Source of the DNA: Colletes latitarsis
Lineage: Eukaryota > Arthropoda > Insecta > Hymenoptera > Colletidae
Reading direction: 5' to 3'
NCBI RefSeq assembly: GCF_051014445.1
Contig: NW_027488368.1
Coordinates: 4,464,001 to 4,528,000, forward strand
DNA length: 64,000 nucleotides
In this document: positions 20,901 through 35,400 of the stretch, piece by piece
How the letters are laid out: every line of letters begins with the position of its first letter
Numbering within the stretch: the stretch's first letter is position 1
Made by a program: the position numbers and the translations under genes
Notes under the pieces: model-generated
Seen by the model: the letters and a program-made list of their open reading frames with translations, nothing else
What the model was told of the DNA's origin: nothing
The model's database searches: none

Positions 20901-23548
20901 CCTTTTTCTGGTTTGGATCACGTAGTAATGCGGTACCACACCGAAACAGTCACTATGAGCTGCTTCCGATTAATAGTTTGGAGGATAACGCTGGTTACGT
21001 TTGGGTTAGTTCTGGTATTAGCAATCATCTGGCTCGTACTTTCGCATTTTTCGCATACTTGTTGGCCAGATCCAGGCCTTTTTCTGGTTTGGAACACGTA
21101 GTAGTGCGGTGCCCCACCGAAACAGTCAACTAAACCTGGCTGCGATTAATATTTTTGAGGATAACGCCGGTTACGTCTCGGTTTGGTCTGGGATTTGCAA
21201 TCATCTGGCTCGTACTTTCGCAATTTTCGCATACTTTTTGGCCAGAACTCGGGTTTTTTGTGGTTTGGATCCCGTCGCAATGTGGTACCTCACTGAAACA
21301 GTCAATTAAACCTTGTTTCGATTAATATTTTAGAGGATAACGCAGGTTACTTCTGGGTTAGGTCTGGTATTTGCCCTCATCTGGCTCGTGCTTTCGCATT
21401 TTTCGCTTACTTGTTGGCCAGATCTCGGGTTTTTTGTGGTTTGGATCCCGTCGTAATGTGGTACCACACTGAAACAGTCTATTAAACCTGGTTCCGATTA
21501 ATATTTTAGAGGATAGCGCAGGTTATGGCTGGGTTAGGTCTGGTATTTGCCCTCATCTGGCACGTACTTACGCATTTTTCGCATACTTGTTGGCCAGATC
21601 CTGGCCTTTTTCTGGCTTTGACAACGTAGTAATGTGGTACCACACTGAAACAGTCAATTAAACCAGGTTGCGATTAATATTTTAGAGGATAACGCCGGTT
21701 ATGTCTGGGTTACGTCTGGTATTTGCCCTCATCTGGCTCGTACTTTCGCATTTTTCGCATACTTGTTGGCCAGATCCTGGCCTTTTTCTGGCTTGGACCA
21801 CGTAGTAATGTGGTACCACACTGAAACAGTCAATTAAACCTGGTTCCAATTAATATTTTAGAGGATAACGCCGGTTATGTCTAGGTGAGGTCTGGTATTT
21901 GCCCTCATCTGGCTCGTACTATCGCACTATTCGCATACTTGTTGCCCAGATCCTGCCCTTTTTCTGGTTTGGAACACGTAGTAGTGCGGTACCACACCGA
22001 AACAGTCAACTAAACCTGGCTGCGATTAATATTTTAGAGGATAACGCCGGTTATGTCTCGGTTAGGTCTGGGATATGCCCTCATCTGGCTCGTACCTTCG
22101 CATTGTTCGCATACTTGTTGGCCAGATCCTGGGCTTTTTCTGGCTTGGATCACGTAGTAATGTGGTACCACACTGTCAATAAAAGCTGGTTCCGATTAGT
22201 ATTTTAAAGGATAACGCTGGTTATGTCTGGGTTAGTTCTGGTATTAGCAATCATCTGGCTCGTACTTTCGCATTTTTGGCATACTTGTTGGCCTCGTCCT
22301 GGCATTTTCCCGGCTAGGACCACGTAGCAATGTGGTACCACACCGAAACAGTCAGTTATACCTGGTTACGATTAATATTTTAGAGGGAAACGCCGGTTAT
22401 GTCTGGGTTAGTTCTGGCATTTGCCCTCATCTGGCTCGTACTTTCGCATTTGTCGCATACTTGTTGCGCAGATCCTGGGTTTTTTCTGGTTTGGATCATG
22501 TAGTAATGTGGTACCACACTGAAACAGTCATTATGAGCTGCTTCCGATTAATAGTTTGGAGGATAACGCTGGTTACGTTTGGGTTAGGTCTGGGATTTGC
22601 CCTCATCTGGCTCGTACTTTCGCATTCTTCGCATACTTGTTGGCCAGATCCTGGCCTTTTTCTGGTTTGGATCACGTAGTAATGTGGTACCACACTGAAA
22701 CAGTCAATTAAACCTGGTTGCGATTAATATTTTTGAGGATAACGCCGGTTATGTCTGGGTTAGTTCTGGTATTTCCAACCATCCGGCTCATACTTTCGCA
22801 TTTTTCGCTTACTTGCCGGGCAGATCCTGGGTTTTTTGTGGTTTGGATACCGTCGTAATGTGGTTCCACACCGAAACAGTCAATTAAACCTGGTTGCGAT
22901 TAATATCTTAGAGGATAACGCTGGTTATGTCTAGATTAGTTTTGGTATTTGCAATCATCTGGCTCACACTTTCGTATTTTTCGCATACTTGTTGGCCAGA
23001 TCCTAGGCTTTTTCTGGTTTGGATCACGTACTAATGTATTACCACACTGGAACAGTCAATAAAAGCTGGCTCCGAATAGTACTTTAGAGGATAACGCTGG
23101 TTATGTCTAGATTAGTTCTGGTATTTGCCCTCATCTGGCTCCTACTTTCGCATTTTTCACTTACTTGTTGGCCAGATCTCGGGTTTTTTGTGGTTTGGAT
23201 CCCGTCGTAATGTGGTTCCACTCCGAAACAGTCAACTAAACCTGCTTGCGATTAATATTTTGGAGGACAACGCTGGTTATGTTTGGGTTAGTTCTGGTAT
23301 TTGCAATCATCAGGCACATACGTTCGCATTTCTCGCATACTTGTTGGGCAGATCCTGGCCTTTTTCTGGCTTGGACCACGTAGTAATGCGGTACCACACC
23401 GAAACAGTCAATCATACCTGGTTGCGATTAATATTTTACAGGATAACGCTGGTTATGTCTAGATTAGTTTTGGTATTTGCAATCGTCTGGCTCACACTTT
23501 CGCGTTTTTCGCATACTTGTTGGGCAGATCCTGGGTTTTTTCTGGTTT
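17955..23548. repeat. Dispersed block pair, about 580 bp, offset 5,013 bp
   Basis: The segments 17955-18535 and 22968-23548 share a rare series: CTAATGTATTACxACACTGGAACAG, GCTGGCTCCGAATAGTACTTTAG, TTTTTCACTTACTTG, GATCTCGGGTTTTTTGTGG, GTGGTTCCACTCCG and CATCAGGCACATACGTTCG. The offset equals 29 monomers minus 91 bp, most of which is the 74-bp deletion at 20335. Outside these limits the two regions differ. Confidence 0.8.
20301..20410. repeat. Truncated satellite monomer (about 74-bp deletion)
   Basis: Two successive palindrome centres (GGTACC at 20301, GGTTCC at 20403) are 102 bp apart instead of 176. The junction is at about 20335, where AAAGCTGGTTC runs straight into TTTCGCATTTTTCGC, so the GGATAACGC...CATCTGGCTC part is missing. 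It is the clearest internal truncation in the array. Confidence 0.88.
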
Positions 23549-24329
23549 GGATCACGTAGCAATGCGGTACCACACCGAAACAGTCAACTAAACCTGCTTG
23601 CGATTAATATTTTGGAGGACAACGCTGGTTATGTTTGGGTTAGTTCTGGTATTTGCAATCATCAGGCACATACGTTCGCATTTCTCGCATACTTGTTGGG
23701 CAGATCCTGGCCTTTTTCTGGCTTTGACCACGTAGTAATGTGGTACCACACTGAAACAGTCAATAAAAGCTGGTTCCGAATAATAGTTTGGAGGATAACG
23801 CTGGTTACGTTTGGGTTAGTACTGGTATTTGCAATCATCAGGCACATACTTTCGCATTTTTCGCATACTTGCTGGCCAGATCCTGGCCTTTTTCTGGCTT
23901 GGACCACGTAGTAATGTGGTACCACACTGAAACAGTCAATTAAACCTGGTTCCGATTAATATTTTAGAGGATAACGCCGGTTATGTCTAGGTTAGATCTG
24001 GTATTTGCCCTCATCTGGCTCGTACTTTCGCGTTTTTCGCATACTTGTTGGGCAGATCCACGGTTTTTTGTGGTTTGGATACCGTCGTAATGTGGTTCCA
24101 CACCGAAACTGTCAATTAAACCTGGTTGCGATTAATATTATACAAGATAACGCCGGTTAAGTCTTGGTTAGTTCTAGTATTTGCCATCATCTGTCTCATA
24201 CTTTCGCTTTTTTCGCATACTTGTTGGCCAGATCCAGGGCTTTTTCTGGTTTGGATCGCGTACTAATGCAGTCCCACACCGAAACAGTCAATTAAACCTG
24301 GTTGCAATTAATATTTTGGAGGATAACGC

Positions 24330-25727
24330 CGGTTATGTCTCGGTTAGGTCTGGGATTTGCCCTCATCTGGCTCGTACTTTCGCATTGTTCGCATACTTGT
24401 TGGCCAGATCCTGGGCTTTTTCTGGCTTGGATCACGTAGTAATGTGGTACCACACTGTCAATAAAAGCTGGTTCCGATTAGTATTTTAGAGGATAACGCT
24501 GGTTATGTCTGGGTTAGTTCTGGTATTTGTAATCATCTGCCTCATACTTTCTCGTTTTTCGCATACTTGCTGGGCAGATCCTGGGGTATTTCTGGTTTGG
24601 ATCAGGTATTAATGCGGTACCTCACCGAAAGAGTCAACTAAACCTGGTTGCGATTAATATTTTAGAGGATAACGCCGGTTATGACTGGGTTAGTTCTGGT
24701 ATTTGCAATCATCTGGCTCATACTTTCGCGTTTTTCGCATACTTGTTGGGCAGATCCTTGGTTTTTTCTGGTTTGGATCATGTAGTAATGTGGTACCACA
24801 CTGAAACAGTCAATATGAGCTGCTTCCGATTAATAGTTTGGAGGATAACGCTGGTTACGTTTGGGTTAGCTCTGGTATTAGCAATCATCTGGCTCGTACT
24901 TTCGCATTTTTGGCATACTTATTGGCCAGGTCCTGGCCTTTTCCCGGCTAGGACCACGTAGTAATGTGGTACCACACCGATACAGTCAGTTATACCTGGT
25001 TGCGATTAATATTTTAGAGGATAACGCCGGTTATGTCTCGGTTAGGTCTGGTATTTGCCCTCATCTGGCTCGTACTTTCGCATTGTTCGCATACTTGTTG
25101 GCCAGATCCTGGGCTTTTTCTGGCTTGGATCACGTAGTAATGTGGTACCACACTGTCAATAAAAGCTGGTTCCGATTAGTATTTTAGAGGATAACGCTGG
25201 TTATGTCTGGGTTAGTTCTGGTATTTGTAATCATCTGCCTCATACTTTCGCGTTTTTCGCATACTTGCTGGGCAGATCCTGGGGTATTTCTGGTTTGGAT
25301 CAGGTATTAATGCGGTACCTCACCGAAACAGTCAACTAAACCTGGTTGCGATTAATATTTTAGAGGATAACGCCGGTTATGACTGGGTTAGTTCTGGTAT
25401 TTGCAATCATCTGGCTCATACTTTCGCGTTTTTCGCATACTTGTTGGGCAGATCCTTGGTTTTTTCTGGTTTGGATCATGTAGTAATGTGGTACCACACT
25501 GAAACAGTCAATATGAGCTGCTTCCGATTAATAGTTTGGAGGATAACGCTGGTTACGTTTGGGTTAGCTCTGGTATTAGCAATCATCTGGCTCGTACTTT
25601 CGCATTTTTGGCATACTTATTGGCCAGGTCCTGGCCTTTTCCCGGCTAGGACCACGTAGTAATGTGGTACCACACCGATACCCCCAGTCAGTTATACCTG
25701 GTTGCGATTAATATTTTAGAGGATAAC
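24330..25727. repeat. Tandem duplication of a 698-bp four-monomer unit
   Basis: Sequence from about 24330 to 25027 is repeated almost unchanged from about 25028 to 25725. The offset is 698, which is 4 x 176 minus 6, because each unit carries one 6-bp-deleted monomer (CACACTGTCAATAAAAGC). Only a handful of differences were seen, for example CTTTCTCG against CTTTCGCG and GAAAGAGTC against GAAACAGTC. The right copy ends at a unique run of extra C (GATACCCCCAG at about 25678-25686). Confidence 0.88.
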
Positions 25728-28700
25728 GCCGGTTATGTCTCGGTTAGGTCTGGGATTTGCCATCATCTGGCTCGTACTTTCGGACTTTTCGCATACCTGT
25801 TGTCCAGATCCTAGGCTTTTTCTGGTTTGGATCACGTAGTAATGTGGTACCTCACTGAAACAGTCAATTAAACCTGGTTGCGATTCATATTTGTGAGGAT
25901 ATCGCCGGTTATGTCTGGGTTAGTTCTTGTATTTCCAACCATCTGGCTCATACTTTCGCATTTTTCGCATACTTGTTGGCCAGATCCAGGGCTTTTTCTG
26001 ATTTGGATCGCGTACTAATGCAGTCCCACACCGAAACAGTCAATTAAACCTGGTTGCGATTAATATTTTGGAGGATAACGCCGGTTATGTCTCGGTTAGG
26101 TCTGGGATTTGCCATCATCTGGCTCGTACTTTCGCATTTTTCGCATACTTGTTGGCCAGATCCTGTGTTTTTTCTGGTTTGGATAACGTAGTAATGTGGT
26201 ACCACACCGAAACAATCAACGAAACCTGGTTGCGATTAATATTTTAGAGGACAACGCTGGTTACGTTTGGGTTAGTTCTGGTATTAGCAATCATCTGGCT
26301 CGTACTTTCGCATTTTTCGCATACTTGTTTGTCAGATCCTGGCCTTTTTCTGGTTTGGATCCCGTAGTAATGTGGTACCACACTGAAACAGTCAATTTAA
26401 CCTGGTTGCGATTAATATTTTAGAGAATAACGCCGGTTATGTGTGGGTTGGGTCTGGGATTTGCCCTCATCTGGCTCGTACTTTCGCGTTTTTCGCATAC
26501 TTGTTTGCCAGATCCTGAGTTTTTTCTGGTTTGGATCTCGTACCAATGTGGTACCACACTGAAACAGTCAATTAAAGCTGGTTCCGTTTAGTATCTTAGA
26601 GTATAACGCAGGTTATGTCTGTGTTAGATCTGGTATTTGCAATCATCTGGCACATACTTTCGCGTTTTTCGCATACTTGTTGGCTAGATCCTGGGTTTTC
26701 TCTGGTTTGGAGCACGTAGTAATGTGGTACCACACTGAAACAGTCAATAGAAGCTGGTTCCGCTTAGTATTTTAGAGGACAACGCTGGTTACGTTTGGGT
26801 TAGTTCTGGTATTAGCAATCATCAGGCTCGTACTTTCGCATTTTTCGCATACTTGTTGGCCAGATCCTGGCCTTTTTCAGGCTTGGACCACGTAGTAAAG
26901 TGGTTCCACACTGAAACAGTCAATTAAACCTGGTTGCGATTACTATTTTGGAGGATAACGCCGGTAATGTCTGGGATAGGTCTGGGATTTGCCCTCATCT
27001 GGCTCCTACTTTCGCGTTTTTCGCATACTTGTTGGCCAGATCCAGGCCTTTTCTGGTTTGGATCACGTAGTAATGTGGTACCACACAGAAACAGTCAATA
27101 GAAGCTGGTTCCGCTTAGTATTTTAGAGGATAACGCTGGTTATGCCTGGGTTAGTTCTGGTATTTGCAATCATCAGGCTCATACTTTCGCGTTGTTCGCA
27201 TAGTTGTTGGCCAGAACCTGGGTTTTTTTCTGGTTTGGATCTCGTAGTAGTGAGATTCCACGACGAAACAGTCAATTAAACTGGTTGCGATTAATATTTT
27301 AGAGGATAACGCCGGTTATGTCTCGGTTAGGTCTGGGATTTGCCCTCATCTGGCTCGTACTTTCGGACTTTTCGCATACTTGTTGGCCAGATCCAGGCCT
27401 TTTTCTGGTTTGGATCACGTAGTAATGCGGTACCACACCGAAACAGTCAATTAAAGCTGGCTGCGATTAATATTTTAGAGGATAACGCCGTTTATGTCTC
27501 GGTTAGGTCTGGGATTTGCCCTCATCCGGCTCGTACTTTCGGACTTTTCGCATACTTGTTGGCCAGATCCTGGGTTTTTTCTGGCTTGGATCACGTAATA
27601 ATGTGGTACCACACTGTCAATAAAAGCTGGTTCCGATTAGTATTTTAGAGGATAACGCTGGTTATGTCTGGGTTAGTCCTGGTATGTGCAATCATCTGGC
27701 TCATACTTTCGCGTTTTTCGCATACCTGATGGCCAGATCCTGGGTTTTTTCTGGTTTCGATCCCGTAGTAATGTGGTACCACACTGAAACAGTCAATAGA
27801 AGCTGGTTCCGCTTAGTATTTTAGAGGATAACGCTGGTTATGCCTGGGTTAGTTCTGGTATTTGCAATCATCAGGCTCATACTTTCGCGATGTTCGCATA
27901 GTTGTTGGCCAGAACCTGGGTTTTTTTCTGGTTTGGATCCCGTAGTAGTGAGATTCCACAACGAAACAGTCAATTAAACTGGTTGCGATTAATATTTTAG
28001 AGGATGACGCCGGTTATGCCTCGGGTAGGTCTGAGATTTATCTTCATCTGGCTCGTACTTTCGCGTTTTTCGCATACTTGTTGCCCAGATCCTGGCCTTT
28101 TTCTGGTTTGGGTCACGTAGTAATGTGGTACCACACTGAAACAGTCAATTAAACCTGTTTGCGATTATTATTTTTGAGGATAACGCCGGTTATGTCTGGG
28201 TTAGGCCTGGTATTTCCAACCATCTGGCTCGTACTTTCGCATTTTTCGCATACTTGTCCGGCAGATCCTGGGTTTGTTTGTATCTTGGATCTCGTTGTAA
28301 CGTGGTTCCACACCGAAACAGTCAATTAAACCTGGTTGCGATTAATATTTTACAGTATAACGCCGGTTATCTCTGGGTTACGTCTAGTATTTGCCCTCAT
28401 GTGTCTCATACTTTCGCGTTTTTCGCATACTTGTTGGCCAGATCCTGGGCTTTTTCTGGTTTGGATCACGTAGTAATGTGGTACCGCACTGAAACAGTCA
28501 ATTAAACCTGGTTGCGAATAATATTTTAGAGGATAACGCTGGTTATGTCTGGGTTAGTTCTGGCATTTGCCCTCATCTGGCTCATACTTTCACATTTTTC
28601 GCATACTTGTTTGCCAGATCCTGGGTTTTTTCTGGTTTGGATCCCGTAGTAATGTGGTTCCACACCGAAACAGTCAATTAAACCTGGTTGCGATTAATAT

Positions 28701-29449
28701 TTTAGAGGATAACGCCGGTTATGTCTGGGTTACGTCTAGTACTTGCCCTCATGTGTCTCATACTTTCGCGTTTTTCGCATACTTGTTGGCCAGATCCTGG
28801 GCTTTTTCTGGTTTGGATCACGTAGTAATGTGGTACCGCACTGAAACAGTCGATTAAACCTGGTTGCGAATAATATTTTAGAGGATAACGCTGGTTATGT
28901 CTGGGATAGTTCTGGTATTTGCAATCATCTGGCTCATACTTTCGCATTTTTCGCATACTTGTTTGCCAGATCCTGGTTTTTTTCTGGTTTGGATCCCGTA
29001 ATAATGTGGTACCACACTGACACAGTCAATTAAACCTGGTTGCGATTAATATTTTAGAGGATAACGCCGGTTATGTCTGGGTTAGGTCTGGGATTTGCCC
29101 TCATATGGCTCGTACTTTCGCGTTTTTCGCATACTTGTTGGCCAGATCCTGAGTTTTTTCTGGTTTGGATCCCGTACCAATGTGGTACCACACTGAAACA
29201 GTCAATTAAAGCTGGTTCCGATTAGTATTTTCGAGGATAACGCTGGTTATGTCTGGGTTAGTTCTGGTATTTGCAATCATCTGGCTCATACTTTCGCATT
29301 TTTCGCATACTTGTTTGCCAGATCCTGGTTTTTTTCTGGTTTGGATCCCGTAATAATGTGGTACCACACTGACACAGTCAATTAAACCTGGTTGCGATTA
29401 ATATTTTAGAGGATAACGCCGGTTATGTCTGGGTTAGGTCTGGGATTTG

Positions 29450-32400
29450 CCCTCATATGGCTCGTACTTTCGCATTTTTCGCATACATGTTGGCCAGATC
29501 CTGGGCTTTTTCTGGCTTGGATCACGTAGTAATGTGGTACCACACTGTCAATAAAAGTTGGTTCCGATTAGTATTTTAGAGGATAACGCTGGTTATGTCT
29601 GCGTTAGTTCTGGTATGTGCAATCATCTGGCTCATACCTTCGCGTTTTTCGCATACTTGTTTGGCAGATCCTGGATTTTTTCTGGTTTGGATCACGTAGT
29701 ACTGTGGTACCACACTGAAAGAGTCAATAAAAGCTGGTTCCGATTAATAGTTTGCAGGATAACGCTGGTTACGTTTGGTTTAGTTCTGGTATTAGCAATC
29801 ATCTGGCTCGTTCTTTCGCATGTTTCGCAAACTTGTTGGCCAGGTCCTGGCCTTCTTCCGGCTTGGACCACGTAGTAATGTGGTACCACACCGCAACAGT
29901 CAGTTAAACCTGGTTGCGGTTAATATTTTTGAGGATAACGCCGGTTATGTCTGGGTTAGGCCTGGTATTTCCAACCATCTGGCTCGTACTTTCGCATTTT
30001 TCGCATACTTGTCCGGCAGATCCTGGGTTTGTTTGTGGCTTGGATCCCGTTGTAATGTGGTTCCATACCGAAACAGTCAATTAAACCTGGTTGCGATTAA
30101 TATTTTACTGTATAACGCCGGTTATCTTGGGTTACGTCTAGTATTTGCCCTCATGTGTCTCATACTTTCGCGTTTTTCGCATACTTGTTGGCCAGATCCT
30201 GGGCTTTTTCTGGTTTGGATCACTTAGTAATGTGGTACCACACTGAGACAGTAAATAAAAGCTGGTTCCAATTATTATTTTAGGTGATAACGCTGGTTAT
30301 GTCTGTGTTAGTTCTGGTATTTGCAATCATCTGGCTCATACTTTCGCGTTTTGCGCATACTTGTTGGCCAGATCCTGGCCTTTTTCTGGTTTGGATCACG
30401 TAGTAATGTGGTACCACACTGAAACAGTCAATAGAAGCTGGTTCCGCTTAGTATTTTAGAGGATAACGCTTGTTATGCCTGGGTTAGTTCTGGTATTTGC
30501 AATCATCAGGCTCATACTTTCGCGTTGTTCGCATAGTTGTTGGCCAGAACCTGGGTTTTTTTCTGGTTTGGATCCCGTAGTAGTGAGATTCCACAACGAA
30601 ACAGTCAATTAAACTGGTTGCGATTAATATTTTAGAGGATGACGCCGGTTATGCCTCGGGTAGGTCTGAGATTTATCTTCATCTGGCTCGTACTTTCGCG
30701 TTTTTCGCATACTTGTTGGCCAGATCCTGGCCTTTTTCTGGTTTGGGTCACGTAGTTATGTGGTACCACACTGAAACAGTCAATTAAACCTGTTTGCGAT
30801 TATTATTTTAGAGGATATCGCCGGTTATGTCTAGGTTAGGTCTGGTATTTGCCCTCATCTGGCTCATACTTTCGCATTTTTCGCATACTTGTTGGCCAGA
30901 TCCTGGCCTTTTTCTGGCTTTGACATGGCAGTAATGTGGTTCCACACCGAAACAGTCAATTAAACCTTGGTCCGATTAATATTTTAGAGGATAACGCCGG
31001 TTATGTCTGGGTTAGGTCTGGTATTTGCCCTCATCTGGCTCGTACCTTCGCATTTTTCGCAGACTTGTTGGCCAGATCCTGGCCTTTTTCTGGCTTGGAC
31101 CACGTAGTAAAGTGGTTCCACACTGAAACAGTCAATTAAACCTTGGTCCGATTAATATTTTAGAGGATAACGCCGGTTATGTCTGGATTAGGTCTGGTAT
31201 TTGCCCTCATCTGGCTCGTATTTTCGCATTTTTCGCATAGTTATTGGCCAGGTCCTGGCCTTTTTCCGGCTTGGACCACGTAGTAATGTGGTACCACACC
31301 GCAACAGTCAGCTAAACCTGGTTGCGGTTAATATTTTTGAGGATAACGCCGGTTATGTCTGGGTTAGGCCTGGTATTTCCAACCATCTGGCTCGTACTTT
31401 CGCATTTTTCGCATACTTGTCCGGCAGATCCTGGGTTTGTTTGTGGCTTGGATCACGTAATAATGTGGTACCACACTGTCAATAAAAGCTGGTTCCGATT
31501 AGTATTTTAGAGGATAACGCTGGTTATGTCTGGGTTAGCCCTGGTATTTGCTATCATCTGGCTCATACTTTCGCATTTTTCGCATACTTGTTGGCCAGAT
31601 CCTGGCCTTTTTCTGGCTTTGACATGGCAGTAATGTGGTTCCACACCGAAACAGTCAATTAAACCTTGGTCCGATTAATATTTTAGAGGATAACGCCGGT
31701 TATCTCTGGGTTACGTCTAGTATTTGCCCTCATGTGTCTCATACTTTCGCGTTTTTCGCATACTTGTTGGCCAGATCCTGGGCTTTTTCTGGTTTGGATC
31801 ACGTAGTATAGTGGTACCGCACTGAAACAGTCAATTAAACCTGGTTGCGAATAATATTTTAGAGGATAACGCTGGTTATGTCTGGGTAAGGTCTGGGATT
31901 TGCCCTCATATGGCTCGTACTTTCGCGTTTTTCGCGTACTTGTTGGCCAGATCCTGAGTTTTTTCTGGTTTGGATCCCGTACCAATGTGGTACCACACTG
32001 AAACAGTCAATTAAAGCTGGTTCCGATTAGAATTTTCGAGGATAACGCTGGTTATGTCTGGGTCAGTCCTGGTATTTGTAATCGTCTGGCACATACCTTC
32101 GAGCTTTTCGCATACTTGTTGGCCAGATCCTGGGCTTTTTCTGGTTTGGATCACGTAGTATAGTGGTACCACACTGACACAGTCAATTAAACCTGGTTGC
32201 GATTAACTTTTTGTGAGGATAACGCCGGTTATGTCTGGGTTAGGTCTAGGATTTGCCGTCATCTGTCTCGTACTTTCGCGTCTTTCGCATACTTGTTGGC
32301 CAGATCCTGGCCTTTTTCATGTTTGGACCACGTAGTAATGTGGTACCACACTGAGACAGTCAATTAAACCTGTTTGCGATTATTATTTTAGAGGATATCG

Positions 32401-35400
32401 CTGGTTATGTCTCAGTTAGGTCTAGGATTTGGCGTCATCTGTCTCGTACTTTCGCGTTTTTCGCATACTTGTTGGCCAGATCCAGGCCTTTTTCTGGTTT
32501 GGATCACGTAGTAATGCTGTACCACACCGAAACAGTCAATTAAAGCTGGTTGCGATTAATATTTTAGAGGATAACGTCGGTAATGTCTGGGATAGGTCTG
32601 GGATTTGCCCTCATCTGGCTCTTACTTTCGCGTTTTTCGCATACTTGTTGGCCAGATCCTGAGTTTTTTCTGGTTTGGATCCCGTACAAATGTGGTACCA
32701 CACTGAAACAGTCAATAGAAGCTGGTTCCGATGAGTATTTGAGAGGATAACGCTGGTTATGTCTGGGTTAGTTCTGGTATTTGCTATCATCTGGCGCATA
32801 CCTTCGAGTTTTTCGCAAACTTGTTGGCCAGATCATGGCCCTTTTCTGGCAAGGACCATGTAGTAAAGTGGTACCGCACAGAAACAGTCAATTAAACCTG
32901 GGTCCGATTAATATTTTAGAGGATAACGCCGGTTATGTCTGGGTTAGGTCTGGTATTTGCCCTCATCTGGCTCGTACCTGCGCATTTTTCGCATTCTTGT
33001 TGGCCAGATCCTGAGTTTTTTCTGGTTTGGATCCCGTACAAATGTGGTACCACACTGAAACAGTCAATAGAAGCTGGTTCCGATGAGTATTTGAGAGGAT
33101 AACGTCGGTAATGTCTGGGTTAGTCCTGGTATTTGCAATCATCTGGCACATACCTTCGAGCTTTTCGCATACTTGTTGGCCAGATCCTGGGCTTTTTCTG
33201 GTTTGGATCACGTAGTAATGTGGTACCACACTGAAACAGTCAATAGAAGCTGGTTCCGATGAGTATTTGAGAGGATAACGCTGGTTATGTCTGGGTTAGT
33301 TCTGGTATTTGCTATCATCTGGCGCATACCTTCGAGTTTTTCGCAAACTTGTTGGCCAGATCATGGCCCTTTTCTGGCAAGGACCATGTAGTAAAGTGGT
33401 ACCGCACAGAAACAGTCAATTAAACCTGGGTCCGATTAATATTTTAGAGCATAACGCCGGTTATGTCTGGGTTAGGTCTGGTATTTGCCCTCATCTGGCT
33501 CGTACCTGCGCATTTTTCGCATTCTTGTTGGCCAGATCCTGGCCTTTTTCTGGCATGGACCACGTAGTAAAGTGGTCCCACACTGAAACAGTCAATTAAA
33601 CCTTGGTCCGATTAATATTTTAGAGGATAACGCCGGTTATGTCTGTGTTAGGTCTGGTATTTTCCCTCATCTGGCTCGTACTTTCGCATTTTTCGCATAG
33701 TTGTTGGCCAGATCCTGGGTTTTTTCTGGTTTGGATCCCGTAGTAATGTGGTTCCACACCGAAACCATCAATGAAACCTGGTTGCGATTAATATTTTAGA
33801 GGATTACGCCGGTTATGTCTCGGTTAAGTCTGGGATATGCCCTCATGTGGCTCGTACTTTCGCATTTTTCGCATACATGTTGGCCAGATCCTGGGCTTTT
33901 TCTGGCTCGGATCACGTAGTAATGTGGTACCACACTGTCAATAAAAGCTGGTTCCGATTAGTATTTTAGAGGATAACGCTGGTTATGTCTGTGTTAGTTC
34001 TGGTATGTGCAATCATCTGGCTCATACCTTCGCATTTTTCGCAAACTTGTTGGCCAGATCCTGGCCTTTTTCCGGCTTGGACCACGTAGTAATGTGGTAC
34101 CACACCGCAACAGTCAGTTAAACCTGGTTGCGGTTAATATTTTTGAGGATAACGCCGGTTATGTCTGGGTTAGGCCTGGTATTTCCAACCATCTGGCTCG
34201 TACTTTCGCATTTTTCGCATACTTGTCCGGCAGATCCTGGGTTTGTTTGTGGCTTGTATCCCGTTGTAATGTGGTTCCACACCGAAACAGTCAATTAAAC
34301 CTGGTTGCGATTAATATTTTACAGTATGACGCCGGTTATCTCTGGGTTACGTCTAGTATTTGCCCTCATGTGTCTCATACTTTCGCGTTTTTCGCATACT
34401 TGTTGGCCAGATCCTGGGCTTTTTCTGGTTTGGATCACGTAGTAATGTGGTACCGCACTGAAACAGTCGATTAAACCTGGTTGCGAATAATATTTTACAG
34501 GATAACGCTGGTTATGTCTGGGATAGTTCTGGTATTTGCAATCGTCTGGCACATACCTTCGAGCTTTTCGCATACTTGTTGGCCAGATCCTGGGCTTTTT
34601 CTGGTTTGGATCCCGTAGTAATGTGGTCCCACACCGAAACAGTCAATTAAACCTGGTTGCGATTAATATTTTAGAGGATAACGCCGGTTATGTCTGGGTT
34701 ACGTCTATTACTTGCCCTCATGTGTCTCATACTTTCGCGTTTTTCGCATACTTGTTGGCCAGATCCTGGGCTTTTTCTGGTTTGGATCACGTAGTAATGT
34801 GATACCGCACTGAAACAGTCGATTAAACCTGGTTGCGAATAATATTTTAGAGGATAACGCTGGTTATGTCTGGGATAGTTCTGGTATTTGCTATCATCTG
34901 GCGCATACCTTCGAGTTTTTCGCATACTTGTTGGCCAGATCATGGCCCTTTTCTGGCAAGGACCATGTAGTAAAGTGGTACCGCACTGAAACAGTCAATT
35001 AAACCTGGGTCCGATTAATATTTTAGAGCATAACGCCGGTTATGTCTGGGTTAGGTCTGGTATTTTCCCTCATCTGGCTCGTACTTTCGCATTTTTCGCA
35101 TAGTTGTTGGCCAGATCCTGGGTTTTTTCTGGTTTGGATCCCGTAGTAATGTGGTTCCACACCGAAACAGTCAATGAAACCTGGTTGCGATTAATATTTT
35201 AGAGGATAACGCCGGTTATGTCTCGGTTAAGTCTGGGATATGCCCTCATGTGGCTCGTACTTTCGCATTTTTCGCATACATGTTGGCCAGATCCTGGGCT
35301 TTTTCTGGCTTGGATCACGTAGTAATGTGGTACCACACTGTCAATAAAAGCTGGTTCCGATTAGTATTTTAGAGGATAACGCTGGTTATGTCTGCGTTAG

